64,000 nt of DNA from Alviniconcha marisindica (lineage: Eukaryota > Mollusca > Gastropoda > Provannidae). The notes under the pieces were generated by a model. It ran no database searches. It was given only the letters and a program-made list of their open reading frames with translations, and was not told the DNA's origin. How positions within the stretch are numbered: position 1 is the stretch's first letter; every line of letters starts with the position of its first letter. The DNA is taken from positions 831,501 through 895,500 of the forward strand of contig JABMCL010002055.1 in the NCBI GenBank assembly GCA_018857735.1. Direction: 5' to 3'. Both the position numbers and the translations under genes were made by a program. Of the stretch, positions 27,080-61,129 are shown piece after piece.

Positions 27080-28440
27080 TACCAATGTAACATGCAAAAT
27101 AAATAAAATAAATTTAAAAATTATAAAAATTAAAACAGATGGTAATTCAACATAACACATAAATTATATACATAAAACAATACTTTCTTTGAACAAATTG
27201 CAGTTTTAGCTAAAAACCAGTTAATAACGACAAGTATAAAATACACATGTGCATGGACACACACACGAAAGCATGCATGCCTACGTGCACACACACAAGA
27301 GCACATGTGGCATGCACATGTACATGTACACCCACAGAGGTTTGTAAATTTTTCTCTTGTCAAGAATAACTCTTGCCACTCCTCAGTTTTGACAAAATTA
27401 TGTCTGTTGACAGAAAAATCTGATGTCTGCATATAAAATTAATCAAGTTCCAATGCATTTCCTACCCGGTGAGCTTGCTCAGTTGAGAACATTACACAGT
27501 ATTTGCAAAGACAAAAACAATGCAGGATGACCATTATACAGAAGTATTGAAGCAATAAAGTGAACTGAGAATTTGGGAACATTTTATACTACTAGGAAAG
27601 ATGAACATCACAGAGTATTTAACAGAAATGAACATTGAGGATCTGTGTGTGTGTGTGTGTGTTTGTTTAAATTAACCAATGTTCTTTTTTCATGTGGAAG
27701 AGGGAGGGGGTGTCCACAAGTGACTTTTGGGCATGATGGGAAGGAATATATATCAGAGATGTGTAATTTGCGAACATGTTTGAATACTAACTTTATTTAC
27801 TCATCTGACACAGAAATTACCTCATGCTTTTGCATCTTATGTGGCTGGCATGTTCTCAAGGCAGATTTCCTTTTCGGGGGACAATAAAGTATTATGTTAT
27901 CTTCAGCGCCATGAAGTTTTATAGGGTATAGCGCTACAGGAGTTATTATCTTACATGAAAATGCTGCAGTATTTGGAAGATTCACATGATGCAGGATTTA
28001 GGAGAGACGTCAATGTCCACTTGTATAATGCAGTTTAATACCTTGTAGACAGCCACATGCTCATTGTGCTTGATGAAGATGATAGAGAAAGGGATGCAGG
28101 AAGGGGTACGTGGAGGCCAATGAGCGACCAAAGAGGCAAAACCAAATATGATTTTAGCTGCCACCAAAAAGACTCAAATGATTTCTGCTTTGTGGAGCGT
28201 GTCTGTTGGCAGCCTGTTCCAGAGGGTGGGCGCAGCATTCCGGAATGATGACCTTTATGCCTGAGTGCCTTTCATTTGCATGCTCACCAAATCCAGAGAC
28301 GCTTAGTCTGCACTGGGAAGAGGAGCAGAGAGAACGAGATGGACCATATGGAGCAGCAAGTTCCTGCAGATACCGTGCTCAGTTTTATGCATGTGCTGGT
28401 TTCATGCAGATGAAGTTCATGCAAGGATTGGGAGTGTAAT
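27080..28440 (+). other. Non-coding, nothing recognised
   Basis: AT-rich with short CA/TG stretches at 27255-27330 and 27645-27665. No exon-like stretch with flanking splice sites was found. Confidence 0.4.
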
Positions 28441-28625
28441 GAATGTGGAGCAGGAGAGTGATGAATATGGAGCATACTACCACCATACAGAATTCAGGAG
28501 AGATGAACATTGTGCAGGGTCTGGGGGAGTGTGGTGAATATGGAGCATACTACCACCGTACAGAATGCAGGAGAGATGAACATCCTGCAGGGCCAAGGAG
28601 AGTGATGAACACAGAGCATATTACC
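28440..28625 (+). repeat. ~75-bp repeat, about 2.5 copies
   Basis: Units contain 'atggagcatactaccacc', 'tacagaattcaggagagatg' and 'aacattgtgcaggg'. Confidence 0.8.
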
Positions 28626-28627
28626 AC

Positions 28628-28819
28628 CATGGTCCCTCCATCTGGAACAGTCTCCCTTTCTCTGTGCGACATGGAACTTTGTCTGCCTTCAAGTCACAGC
28701 TCAAGACTGACCTTTTCTCTGTCTCTTACTCCTAACACTTCCAACTGGCTCCAGCCTGCCTCAAGTAAATGTAAGTGTGTGTGCATGCGCGTGTGTCTGT
28801 GTGTGCACATGGGGGGTGT

Positions 28820-28867
<48 letters not shown>

Positions 28868-29045
28868 ATATGTGTGTGTGTGTGTGCTTGTGTATGTTGG
28901 GGTTGGGGGGCAATGTTTGATGACAATTTTGTGTATGTTAATACTGTTTTGTTGTTGGTTGTTTTAACTTGATTATTAAATGTACACACCTAGGGCTCAT
29001 TTGGGAAAGGGTGCTCTAAGACCCCACTAATATTACTATTATGAA
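28628..29045 (+). mobile_element. 3' end of a LINE retrotransposon
   Basis: The + strand frame reads SIWNSLPFSVRHGTLSAFKS then QLKTDLFS, the conserved C-terminal tail of many LINE reverse transcriptase ORFs (WN-LP--R----FK--LKT-LF). A non-coding tail follows, with a (TG)n tract at 28820-28866 and 'gggctcatttgggaaagggt' near 28992. The rest of the ORF is missing, as expected for a 5'-truncated insertion. Confidence 0.75.
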
Positions 29046-29299
29046 CTTCCCAGGGTTTAATTATTATACAAGATTCAAACAGCCATGCCTCCTCAAATGA
29101 TGTGACTATTATACAGAATTAAGAGCTGAACATGGAGAGATGAACATACAGAAACACAAATATTATGCAGGATTAGTAGAGAGTAATTACTGTACAAGAT
29201 GTGAACACAACACCAAATAACAATTGTATAGAAATTGATCAAGGCAAACATTTTACCGTATTAACAGAAGCTGCATAGCCTCAAAATTGCCAGAACTAG

Positions 29300-29420
29300 A
29301 CTAATAATAATAATAATGCACATTTCTATGGCGCATGATCCCTAGCAAGATCTAGGGCACAATACGCCATACAAAAAGCTGCAGAAAAATGTATAAACAC
29401 ATACAATGGACAAAATAAAA
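29300..29420 (+). mobile_element. Dispersed repeat fragment with (AAT)n and 'catttctatggcgc'
   Basis: 'taataataataatgcac' then 'atttctatggcgcatgatcc'. The same motif occurs at 11605, so it is probably the inverted tail of a SINE/LINE. Confidence 0.5.
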
Positions 29421-29624
29421 AAGGTTTCAGGCCAATACAACTGCCAACCACGCAAGAATTTACATACAGCAATTTCAGTAAATAAACCAAAGTTGTCAGT
29501 AACCAAACATGACCAAACTAACTGAGACTAACTGAGAAGCTGCACACCATTTAACTCCTTTTCACTTTGAGGTTTTTGCAAGGACAGGTAGGGACTGATC
29601 TTCCCGCTGGCAGATTTTAACTTT

Positions 29625-29790
29625 ATTGATCTCAGGGAAATATTTCAACAGCACAATAACAACATTAGGTAATTGCACACAACAGTACAATAACAACATG
29701 AGGTAATAGCGCACAACAGTACAATAACAACATTAGGTAATTGTGTACAACAGCACAATAACAACATTAGGTAACTGCACAATCTTCTTG
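29625..29790 (+). repeat. ~35-bp repeat, 4-5 copies
   Basis: Units of 'acagcacaataacaacat' + 'taggtaattgcaca'. Confidence 0.88.
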
Positions 29791-29799
29791 CAGATAGAC

Positions 29800-30996
29800 T
29801 CAAGCATTTTATACCTCAGTGGTTACAAACTCACATTGGAGAAACATAAATTTGCACACACAATTGTTATCGCTCTCCCTGACTAACATTAATGACATTT
29901 TGATTCATTTATTGGTTTGGAAAAACATCAATCACTAGACCAATAGAGAGAAACTTTGTCAGCTGCTGTATGAGCCAGAATTGTACAGCCTGGCTCTGTG
30001 TGTGTGTGCGTGCATGTGTGTGTAATATCACCTTGCTGTGAACAAACATAAAATAAAACATGGACTGATTGATGACCAGTACTATGACTTTTAAAAAAGC
30101 AGGCCATTTTATGACAAAAACCACTGTACACATAACAGCCTTGTTGCAGAAGTTCTAAATAGGTTATCGATATATCAATCTAAAAGGTAACTGACACTGT
30201 TGAAAGCAAAGATAAAGGTGCACAAAGAGTACTACTACTAATAAAAACAACATCCAAATTTGTCATACATCTGCTTTTTACAACTGACAGTTATTTTATG
30301 AAAAAACAACCCCAAAACAAACAAACCTGAATTGGCTTAGCTTTCTGCTGTATTGGCATTTTCACTGTTTTCATGCCAAATGGTACTTAATTCCCAGTTC
30401 ACTTTTAGAAGGTAGAGTTGTCAAAACTCTGCACATTGCTATGTCTTAATGTCTCCTTGATAAACATTCAGATTGAAACGAGTGTGTTTTGATCATGTAT
30501 AGATTACATCACATATACAATCATTTGGAAAACCCCAGATCATTCCAAGTAAATACACGTACAAGCACCTTAAAAATGATATAGTCACAATAATTAATGT
30601 TGACAAGAGCCACTAATTTAAAAAGTATCTTACAAAATCTGAAGGGCACAAGCACTGTAGATGTGCTGGCACTTAGATAGAGAGACACCAGGTTCTTTTT
30701 GACTGATTCTGAAAGTTCATGTACAGTTTACATTGTACATTACAAATAAACCACAGAGGAGAACTGAACACAAACACCAACAGCACAAAATACTGAGTAA
30801 CACAAACAGCTGGATTTTGTGGCCCCATGTGCACTGTTATTGTACACTCCTTTTTGACAACATGATAACATTTCCAGTCCTTTCAATTTTACGTGAACAG
30901 TACTGCACAACATGTAAACTTTCCCAGCCAGTACAGTCAATTCAAAGTAACTGGTTCGACTCCAGCTAAAGAGGCCCCAAAGCCTGAAACATCACC
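29800..30996 (-). other. 3' flank / possible 3' UTR of CYP20A1
   Basis: No coding stretch. Reverse-strand AATAAA strings (TTTATT on +) occur near 29907 and 29621 and could serve as poly(A) signals for the CYP20A1 transcript, but none is certain. Confidence 0.35.
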
Positions 30997-53981
<22,985 letters not shown>

Positions 53982-54480
53982 TTTGCTGTCGTCTGTAGTG
54001 TCGTCTGCTGCAGCACTGCACGGGTAGCCTGCCGCTGTTTGCTTCGGCTGGGACTGCACGCTGGGAGGGCGGCCGATACACTGACGTGTCGAAGAATTAC
54101 TGCGCCAGCTCAGAGAGTTCAGTCAGTCGGGTACCTGAACCCGCCACAGATCCCTGTATAGCATCCCCGTTTTACACACTGTGGTCCAAAAAAACTTCGT
54201 GATAAAATGTAGGCAAAGATATTTACTCAGTGACAAACGTGCTCGATGATACACTTAAACCGCTGCACCTGACTATTATTACTCGCCTACATGACAATAA
54301 CCTGCCAGAAACTGATAGTGAAAAAAGTCGTCATTATCAGTTTGAAGCAGGTGACCCTCTCCCACGAAACCAGTCCAAAGTCGTAGCTGTCGATCAGCTC
54401 TAGGAACAGAAGTACTGACAGCGCCGCTGCATCAGCGCGGTCGATCTGCCGTGATTTTAATTTTCGTTAATTTTTTTTCA
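53982..54480 (-). promoter_or_regulatory. Probable 5' UTR/promoter region of CYP20A1
   Basis: GC- and CpG-richer than the surroundings (for example 54050-54120 and 54415-54450), directly upstream of the start exon. No TATA box is evident. Inferred from position and composition only. Confidence 0.35.
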
Positions 54481-54677
54481 GAACGTTCCAGTTTAGACCT
54501 TAAATCATCAAGTAGTCAAGTTATGATGTTTTCCTTTAAAAATGGCATTAAACTGTTAAGATTTGGGTTAAAATGCTCCTACCCTGGGGGCTAATCAGTG
54601 ACTGCCGGCGCATGAACGGCCCGGCTATTGCCGGCGGCCATTGAATGAGACACTCAGTGGCCGGCCTAGTCAGTCAG

Positions 54678-54707
54678 CCCCCCCCCCCCCCCCCCCCCCC
54701 CCCCCCC
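54678..54707 (+). repeat. Poly-C tract (30 nt)
   Basis: Uninterrupted C run. Confidence 0.97.
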
Positions 54708-54754
54708 AGCATGATACACGTTGTCCAGTTAATTATCATGAAAACAATTCTCGA

Positions 54755-54980
54755 CTGAAGCTCCTCAGAACTGACTCTGTTCGGTCATGCTGGTACTACT
54801 TTCATTAGGACGGCCGAAAGCTCCTCAGAACTGACTCTGTTCGGTCATGCTGGTAACTTTCATTAGGACGGAAAGCTCCTCAGAACTGACTCTGTTCGGT
54901 CATGCTGGTAACTTTCATTAGGACGGAAAGCTCCTCAGAACTGACTCTGTTCGGACATGCTGGTAACTTTCATTCATTAG
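54755..54980 (+). repeat. ~55-bp tandem repeat, 4 copies
   Basis: Units of 'gaaagctcctcagaactgac' + 'tctgttcggtcatgctgg' + 'taactttcattaggacg'. Confidence 0.93.
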
Positions 54981-55073
54981 CGTTGTGCACCACTAACTCA
55001 GGCGGGTCCTAGGCCTGGGGTCGGCTGAAGTGCAGAATCGTGGCTCATGACTCAGTTGTGACTGACTGAGCCG

Positions 55074-55440
55074 GTTTGGCCTAGCGGTAAGGCGTTAGGC
55101 TGGTAAGTGGAGGCGGGACCTCCGACGACGGGTCGAATCCGCTTCGGCTGTCCTTTCTCTTCAAAAGTAATTGTGGTCTGTGGGCACTGTCTCAGTTGTG
55201 ACTTTGTCCCTCACAGTTAATGAAACATTAAAAATGGCTCTCATTGCTGCCCATGTTAATGCTAGACTGAGTCATTCTGGTGGTGACAGAGTAGCGATAG
55301 GTATATATATATATATAATCTACCTCTCACCCCACCTCCATACCCCCCTTCCTCCCCCTTCTCCCCGTCCCTAACAGGCTAAGCCTTATGGTTACTGTGG
55401 ACGTTAAGCGCCACGTTCACCGCTTACCTTACTTCATGAC
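55074..55440 (+). mobile_element. tRNA-derived SINE (second family)
   Basis: A-box-like 'tggcctagcggtaagg' and B-box 'gggtcgaatccg' with tRNA-like spacing, then a non-coding body. The 3' end 'aagccttatggttactgtgg' + 'acgttaagcgcca' is shared with 9893-9945. Confidence 0.65.
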
Positions 55441-55598
55441 TCAGCAGTAGCTTTCTGCGTTTCAATTGTGATGCCTGTCAGTATCGTTGGGCGCCTATGA
55501 CTGGCTTAATGATTGCAGCCTCACTCTCCGTGGCCAGTTTATTTATAAATTCTTCTGCAAACGGTTTCATGTGGGTTTTTTTTAATTTTTTTTTTTTT

Positions 55599-55765
55599 AT
55601 AGCTCAGGAGCTGTGTGAGAGTCGAGGGGGCCGTCCTGGGCTGTCCGTCCTAACTTGACGAGCCTTCTGGATTCCGTGGACGTAAAGCTATATTGAACCA
55701 TCCTTCGGCATTGGTCTCAGCTTGTCCCTAATATGTCAACTGACATCTGAGGACTGACATTAAGC
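55599..55765 (+). mobile_element. Short dispersed repeat (SINE-like), copy 3 of 3
   Basis: Same sequence and strand as 15441 and 42031, preceded by a T-rich run. Confidence 0.7.
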
Positions 55766-55769
55766 ATCT

Positions 55770-57115
55770 CTACCTAATTTCATGTTTTTTTCGGCAGCCA
55801 TGCATCTCAGTGGCAGGTTCTCGGCGGCCGTTGTGATAAATTGAGTCCGTCAACCCCGCGGCCGGGTTTTCCTCAGTCAGGGTCAAAGTCTTCTAGTCTG
55901 GCCTAGGCAACCAACATACTAATGGTCCCCACCACAATCAGATTTTAGGTAACCCCGGCCTCTGCTCTCTGCTTAGTATTGTGGGCCAAAAATTGGGATC
56001 ACGAGTCAGTCTTTGGTTTGTTTGTCGATGTATTCAGTGAGGGTGAAGGTTGACAAATATGTAATAAATACCAAAGGTCAAGTTAAAAAAAAGAAGTTAT
56101 TGCAAGTTAAAAAATAATGCAGATGAAGCCGTCGTTTGGTGAACACGTACGCCGCCGACGGTGGACTTCCATCTGAGTCGCGCCGGTCGTAAGTTACATA
56201 TTTGGTACTGGAGCCCACCATGAACATGCAAAAAGCTGTTACCTCTTCTTCCTTTTCTACAGTGTCGTTTTACGTCCATAGAGACCGTAATGACTGTTAG
56301 GAAATAGTCTCCCCAGGTCCACCCCCTCTTAATCTTTCACACAGATGGCCTGAACTGTAGAATGTGTGGTGAATGTACTTGGCACCACAAAACGTTCCGT
56401 GCGCAATTACACTGACACTTGGCAATAATTATAGACGTATTGTATTGTAGGTGCATACACCCGCAAACACAGACTTTTTATGGCTTCTATACGCGAAGTG
56501 GCATAATGCAAAGGAAGGTCAGAGCTCACCGAGGAGCTGCATGAAAGACAAAATCCCCGTCCTTCATAGTCTGTACGGTCTCTGTGGACGTAAAGCAACA
56601 TCGAAGAAGATGCAAAGCAAAACGAAATTACGCGAACAGTGGCGCATCGTGTTCAGTCTCTTCATTTTCATATGATCCCCGCAATTTTAGTGAAAGGAAA
56701 AGGTAAACTAGTTATTGAACTGAAGGTGTGGTCACAGGAATAAAGACTTCACCTTTATTGAGAGGTCTGGTATTGGACTGGCATAATTCCCTATCATTAT
56801 CTCCGACTATGGGTGTGGTCGACGCACAAGCCGCGCGGCAACTTGATCATAAACACGATCTCATCATTGCTTCTGCAGCCACGTTGAGTCGATTCTAAGT
56901 TATGCGGCCGGGTACCGGTCGGAATTCTCAGTGACGATCCCTAGCATTCCGAGTAATTGTTTTGGCTTTATAATTATTGGCTTTATATTCACCTAACTGA
57001 ATCTCAACGAGCTTCAAACTGAAATTCACTCGTGTCTGCGTATAGTCCTAACTCTTCTACCGCCGACTCCCCACACACTACTCTCAAAGATTATAAATGT
57101 ATCTATAGTCTTTGC
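55770..57115 (+). other. Intergenic, no gene recognised
   Basis: Scattered fragments of the 'gtttctgtggatgtaaag' repeat motif at 56265-56300 and 56560-56600. No supported exon. Confidence 0.4.
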
Positions 57116-57545
57116 TACTCTCTCCCGGCGGGCTCCCGCAGTGGGGTTCTGTGGACGCAGAAATTAAGGTCCCCTCTGTTGAGAACCCAGAGCTGATTAA
57201 TGTTCTCCTTTTGGGGTTTGGAATAGGTCAGAATATAGCCAAGCTTGCTTCGCCAACTGCCAAGAATTTCTTCCGTGTCTAAATTTCTACCTTCCCGGTC
57301 CATTCCCCTTCATTTTTCCCGCTCCAAATCTTCTACATGCCTTTTAACTGCATTAGTTTTGGCTAGTGCAGCTTCATTTCCCCCCTCTAAATCCTCTACA
57401 TGTCTTTTAACTGCATTAGTTTTGGCTAGTGAGGCTTCATTTCCCCCCTCTAAATCCTCTACATGCCTTTTAACTGCATTAGTTTTGGCTAGTGCAGCTT
57501 CATTTCCCCCCTCTAAATCCTCTACATGTCTGCATTAGTTTTGGC
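57115..57545 (-). pseudogene. Repeat-containing coiled-coil-like reading frame, broken
   Basis: A ~66-bp tandem unit (57320-57545, ~3.5 copies) reads on the - strand as EAALAKTNAVKRHVEDLEGGN repeated, with heptad-like spacing. One unit is truncated (NADM then stop) and the frame stops again after the array. Downstream another frame continues (NLDTEEILGSWRSKLGYIL, NQLWVLNRGDLNF). A 66-bp period with coding-like codons suggests a relic of a coiled-coil protein, perhaps a retroelement ORF. Not identified. Confidence 0.45.
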
Positions 57546-57599
57546 TAGTGAGGCTTCCCTAGTGGGCCCGCGGAATGAAAATATAGTAGGTCACCCTGC

Positions 57600-58000
57600 T
57601 TGACCATATTGCTTTACGTCCACAGAAGCGAGGTTGCTTATTAGGGGGGGGGGGGAAGGGACGAAAGAGTGAAGGCTCGACCGCGGATACGCTCGAAAAA
57701 GACCGGAGAGACCGTGGACCGCCGCAAGAACAATGGAAGTGTTAAGGCGGTACGTGTTCCCTCACCATTGCGCAGCGAATAGTGCACTGCGCAATTGCTG
57801 TTTCAACTGCCGTGCTTGGGCAGAGTCACAAAGGCAATGTCCGTTGCACTGCTGTTGAGGAACAACCCGAAGCGAAAGAAGTCCAACTTTCGCAGCCCAG
57901 CTCCACATCCCTGCTCATGATCTCTTCTGGGCTAACTTGAGGGTCCAGCTCCACCTCCCTCCTCTTGATCTCGCCTGGAACCCTGTGGTAATGACGCTGT
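57600..58000 (+). other. CpG-rich segment, possible promoter or first exon
   Basis: 57655-57800 is CpG-rich. An ATG at 57733 opens a 17-nt stretch followed by donor-like 'gtacgt'. This could be the start of the + strand gene that ends at 60625, but no intervening exons could be found. Confidence 0.2.
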
Positions 58001-58499
58001 GTGTGTGTGTGTGTGTGGACCCTGCTTATAATCATCAAACGATTTAAGCAGGATCCCGTGGTGAGAGCCAACGGAACATAAATAGGTACCAAAACACACG
58101 TTGTTGTTCATTGATACTGAGATGGATGAATGGTTGGTTTTTAACGTTGTGGCAGCAACTTAGACAAACTTGAGAGCTGGTAACATGTGTTTTGTACTGG
58201 TGTAAAGGAATGTAGAATGTGTGATTCGTCCAGAGGTGACCCAGTGCGGTTGACGGGACATTGTAATCCAAGAACTAACTCTCTCCGGGCTCCCCGATCT
58301 CAAGCACGTCCACAATACTTTGTTTTTTAACCCTTTTCCTGCCCCCAAGGACATTATATGACGTCACTGGCTGGCAGAGCTTTTCACACTTACTTATAAT
58401 TATCTGTGATGTCGAATGACATCCTGCTTAATTCCAGTATTTTTGTGCATCGGCCTATGTGGAAAAATGGATCAAGCAGAACATTTCAGTATGGTGTGC

Positions 58500-59225
58500 T
58501 ATAAGACTCATGCATGGCCCATATGCGATAAGACTCTCTTTTGAGACCAGTCTTGTGTGGTATACGATAAGACTCTCTTTTGAGACCAGTCTTGTATGGT
58601 GTGCGATAAGACTCTTTTGAGACCAGTCTTGTATGGTGTGCAATAAGACTCTCTTTTGAGACCAGTCTTGCATGGTGTGCGATAAGACTCTTTTGAGGCC
58701 AGTCTTGCATGGTGTGCAATAAGACTCTCTTTTGAGATCAGTCTTGCGAGGGGTGTAATATTGAAGACTCTCTTTTGAGACGAGTTTTGCGTGGTGTGCG
58801 ATAAGACTCTTTTGAGACCAGTCTTACATGGTGTGCAATAAGACTCTCTTTTGAGACCAGTCTTGCGTGGTGATCAATAAGACTCTCTTTTGAGACCAGT
58901 CTCGCGTGATGTGCAATACTGAAGACTCTCTTTTGAGACCAGTCTTGCGTGGTGTGCGATAAGACTCTCTTTTGAGACCAGTCTTGCATGGTGTGCGATA
59001 AGACTCTCTTTTGAGACCAGTCTTGCATGGTGTGCGATAAGACTCTCTTTTGAGACCAGTCTTGCATGGTGTGCGATAAGACTCTCTTTTGAGACCAGTC
59101 TTGCATGGTGTGCGATAAGACTCTCTTTTGAGACCAGTCTTGCATGGTGTGCGATAAGACTCTCTTTTGAGACCAGTCTTGCATGGTGTGTGATAAGACT
59201 CTCTTTTGAGACCAGTCCTGTGAGG
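58500..59225. repeat. ~41-bp minisatellite, about 17 copies
   Basis: The unit is 'ggtgtgcgataagactctct' + 'tttgagaccagtcttgcat'. Each unit is partly self-complementary (aagactctc ... gaccagtctt). Open frames on the - strand derive from the repeat. Confidence 0.93.
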
Positions 59226-59589
59226 AGCTAGAACCGGCAGCACAATTTCCCTGGTAGGGAAAAGGTTAAAACACAAAGACGTGTACCAAACACACACAGT
59301 GACCAACAATTTCCGTGCTTTTTTGAGTTATTAACTGGATGCGATCAATTTTGTTCTACAAAGTAATAGGATATGCCCTTGCTGATTAATGTGAAGCAAG
59401 CTATCGATCGTTGTTGGCAGATCCGAAACAGTATCTGGCTGCTTCTTTTTCTTCCGGTATGATGCACCTTTGATGGTGGAATGAATGTACCAGATCAGAT
59501 TATTTTTTTCATGCAGCAATCTCCACCTTTGAATTTTCAGTTCTGAATTATGCTAGTTTTTAACATTTCCATCATACTAAACAAACGCA

Positions 59590-59770
59590 AAAGCATGTGT
59601 GCATGCATGCTTGTGTGTATGTGTGTGTGTGTGTGTGTGCGTGCACGCGTGTGTGCACTGAATCTTACTTGTTGTCAATATATGTATGTTTAAAGAATTT
59701 GTAAGTGCTTAGGGCCAATACTGAGGGGTTAGGCATTCGAAGTACCTATTATTATTATTATTATAACAGT
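59590..59770 (+). mobile_element. LINE/SINE 3' tail fragment
   Basis: 'taagtgcttagggccaatac' ... 'agtacctattattattatta' resembles the conserved 3' terminus of LINE-mobilised elements. Confidence 0.5.
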
Positions 59771-60375
59771 AGCAGAACTTACTCAAGATGTGCAGAAGAC
59801 ATGATGTTGGACTGTGTCTCCTTTAAGGTCCACCCCCCATCCCTTCCACCACCCCAATCAGCTGCACTTAATGCACAATGTGGTGTAACATATATTACAC
59901 ACCATATTCCACTTATTAAAAGTTACATACACATTTATCAGTATTTAATGTCAAATTGCACACACACATGTATGTCTCTTTCACACACACACACACACGC
60001 AATGATACATACATATACACCATACACACTTTTGAATACTCTTTCTCCCTCTCCACAAGTTCTGTCTGTCAAGAACTCAGAAAGGATGAACTGCTTTTCT
60101 TAATTATTATAGCATTTACTTTCTTGTTCTTTTTGTTACACTTTAAAAAAACACACAACAGATTTACAATATTAGGAGTGCCAAACCAATTACCTATGTA
60201 TCTCACATAAGAACTTGGCTTTGAGTGAGAAAAAAAAGGCAGCAAAGAAGCATCGCTGAGGTGCCCTAGTGATAGCAAAGGAATAAAACAAATTGTATTT
60301 ATCACTCAATTTCTGGTCCTGTTTGTGACGGTTATTATTTTATTATTATTGGAGTTTTTATACCTTGTATTTTGG

Positions 60376-60480
60376 CCTCGCACGCCAGGCAAGTGCTACA
60401 GCAGGTGACTCAGTTGGGTCTTTGTTGTTGCCAGTGTGTGACGTCTTTCGAGCGCTAATTAACCCCCTTGCTTGTTGATT
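60376..60480. mobile_element. Solo foldback arm
   Basis: 'cgccaggcaagtgctacagc', 'gggtctttgttgttgcc' and 'gagcgctaattaacccc' match the right arm of 36712-36980. Confidence 0.6.
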
Positions 60481-60553
60481 CTGCACAAGCGCTCTGGGCC
60501 TTGTTCTGTTTCACACTGTGTCTAATGAGATGTTTTTTCTCTCTGTGTTTCAG

Positions 60554-60625
60554 ACCAATGCAGGGCTGTCCATGAAGGAGCGACTGGCCTTGCTGCAGTC
60601 AGGCAACAAAAACCCAGCTTTTTAA
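60554..60625 (+). CDS. Terminal exon of an unidentified gene
   Basis: After acceptor 'ctctgtgtttcag' the phase 0 frame reads TNAGLSMKERLALLQ then SGNKNPAF and stop TAA (60623-60625). Codon use is strongly coding-like (CTG, GAG, AAG, CAG). The product is not recognised. The stop codon overlaps the (ATT)n tail of a reverse-oriented SINE, so the original C-terminus may have been replaced or the SINE may lie exactly at the 3' UTR start. Upstream exons were not found. Confidence 0.6.
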   Translation, partial: TNAGLSMKERLALLQSGNKNPAF

Positions 60626-61125
60626 TTATTATTATTTATAGCCTTGATATAGTGCTATTCTCTGCTCTCAAGCAGACTCACTGTACGCATGTCGCACGCG
60701 ATTCTGAAGGAGTGACTGTATCCTTTTATAGCGCGCATTATTAACAGCCATGGAAGTGGTGTACTGGTAGCGCTCTTTGGTTGTTGCATGGCTGGTGCCA
60801 CATGAAATGCTGCCGTCTCAGTACAAGTTCTGTATACACCATTCAACCATGAACCAGTGTCCAGTGTCATATCATTCAAAGCCACGTAGATAGGGTGTAT
60901 GTGTGTTTAGCTGTAAACTGCCATCTATGTTTTTGGCAGAATGACTGGAATCTTTTACATGCTACTGCGGTAACATGGGGGTGGAACAGATACCGAAATA
61001 AGAGTCAGCACAGAAAGTTGACCCTGGAGAAGAAAATTCTCCCACCGCTCCTGTCGGGACTCGAACCTGGGACCTTTCGATAACGAGTCTGACCCTCTAA
61101 CCTCCGAGCTATCCCCGCTCCCCGG
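60626..61125 (-). mobile_element. tRNA-derived SINE, full length (~500 bp), reverse strand
   Basis: On the - strand: head 'gcggggatagctcggaggtt' and 'caggttcgagtcccg' (A and B boxes), core 'gagaattttcttctccaggg', 'gttaccgcagtagcatgtaa' and 'tctgccaaaa', end 'gcagagaatagcactatatc' and an (ATT)n-type tail at 60626-60645. Sibling of 20953-21425. Confidence 0.88.
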
Positions 61126-61129
61126 TTGT

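Noticed and set aside
58455..59309. Frames of 72-161 codons rich in DWSQKRVLSHTMQ or TGLKRESYRTPCK
   Set aside because: Three-frame read-through of the ~41-bp array; changes between units do not respect codon positions.
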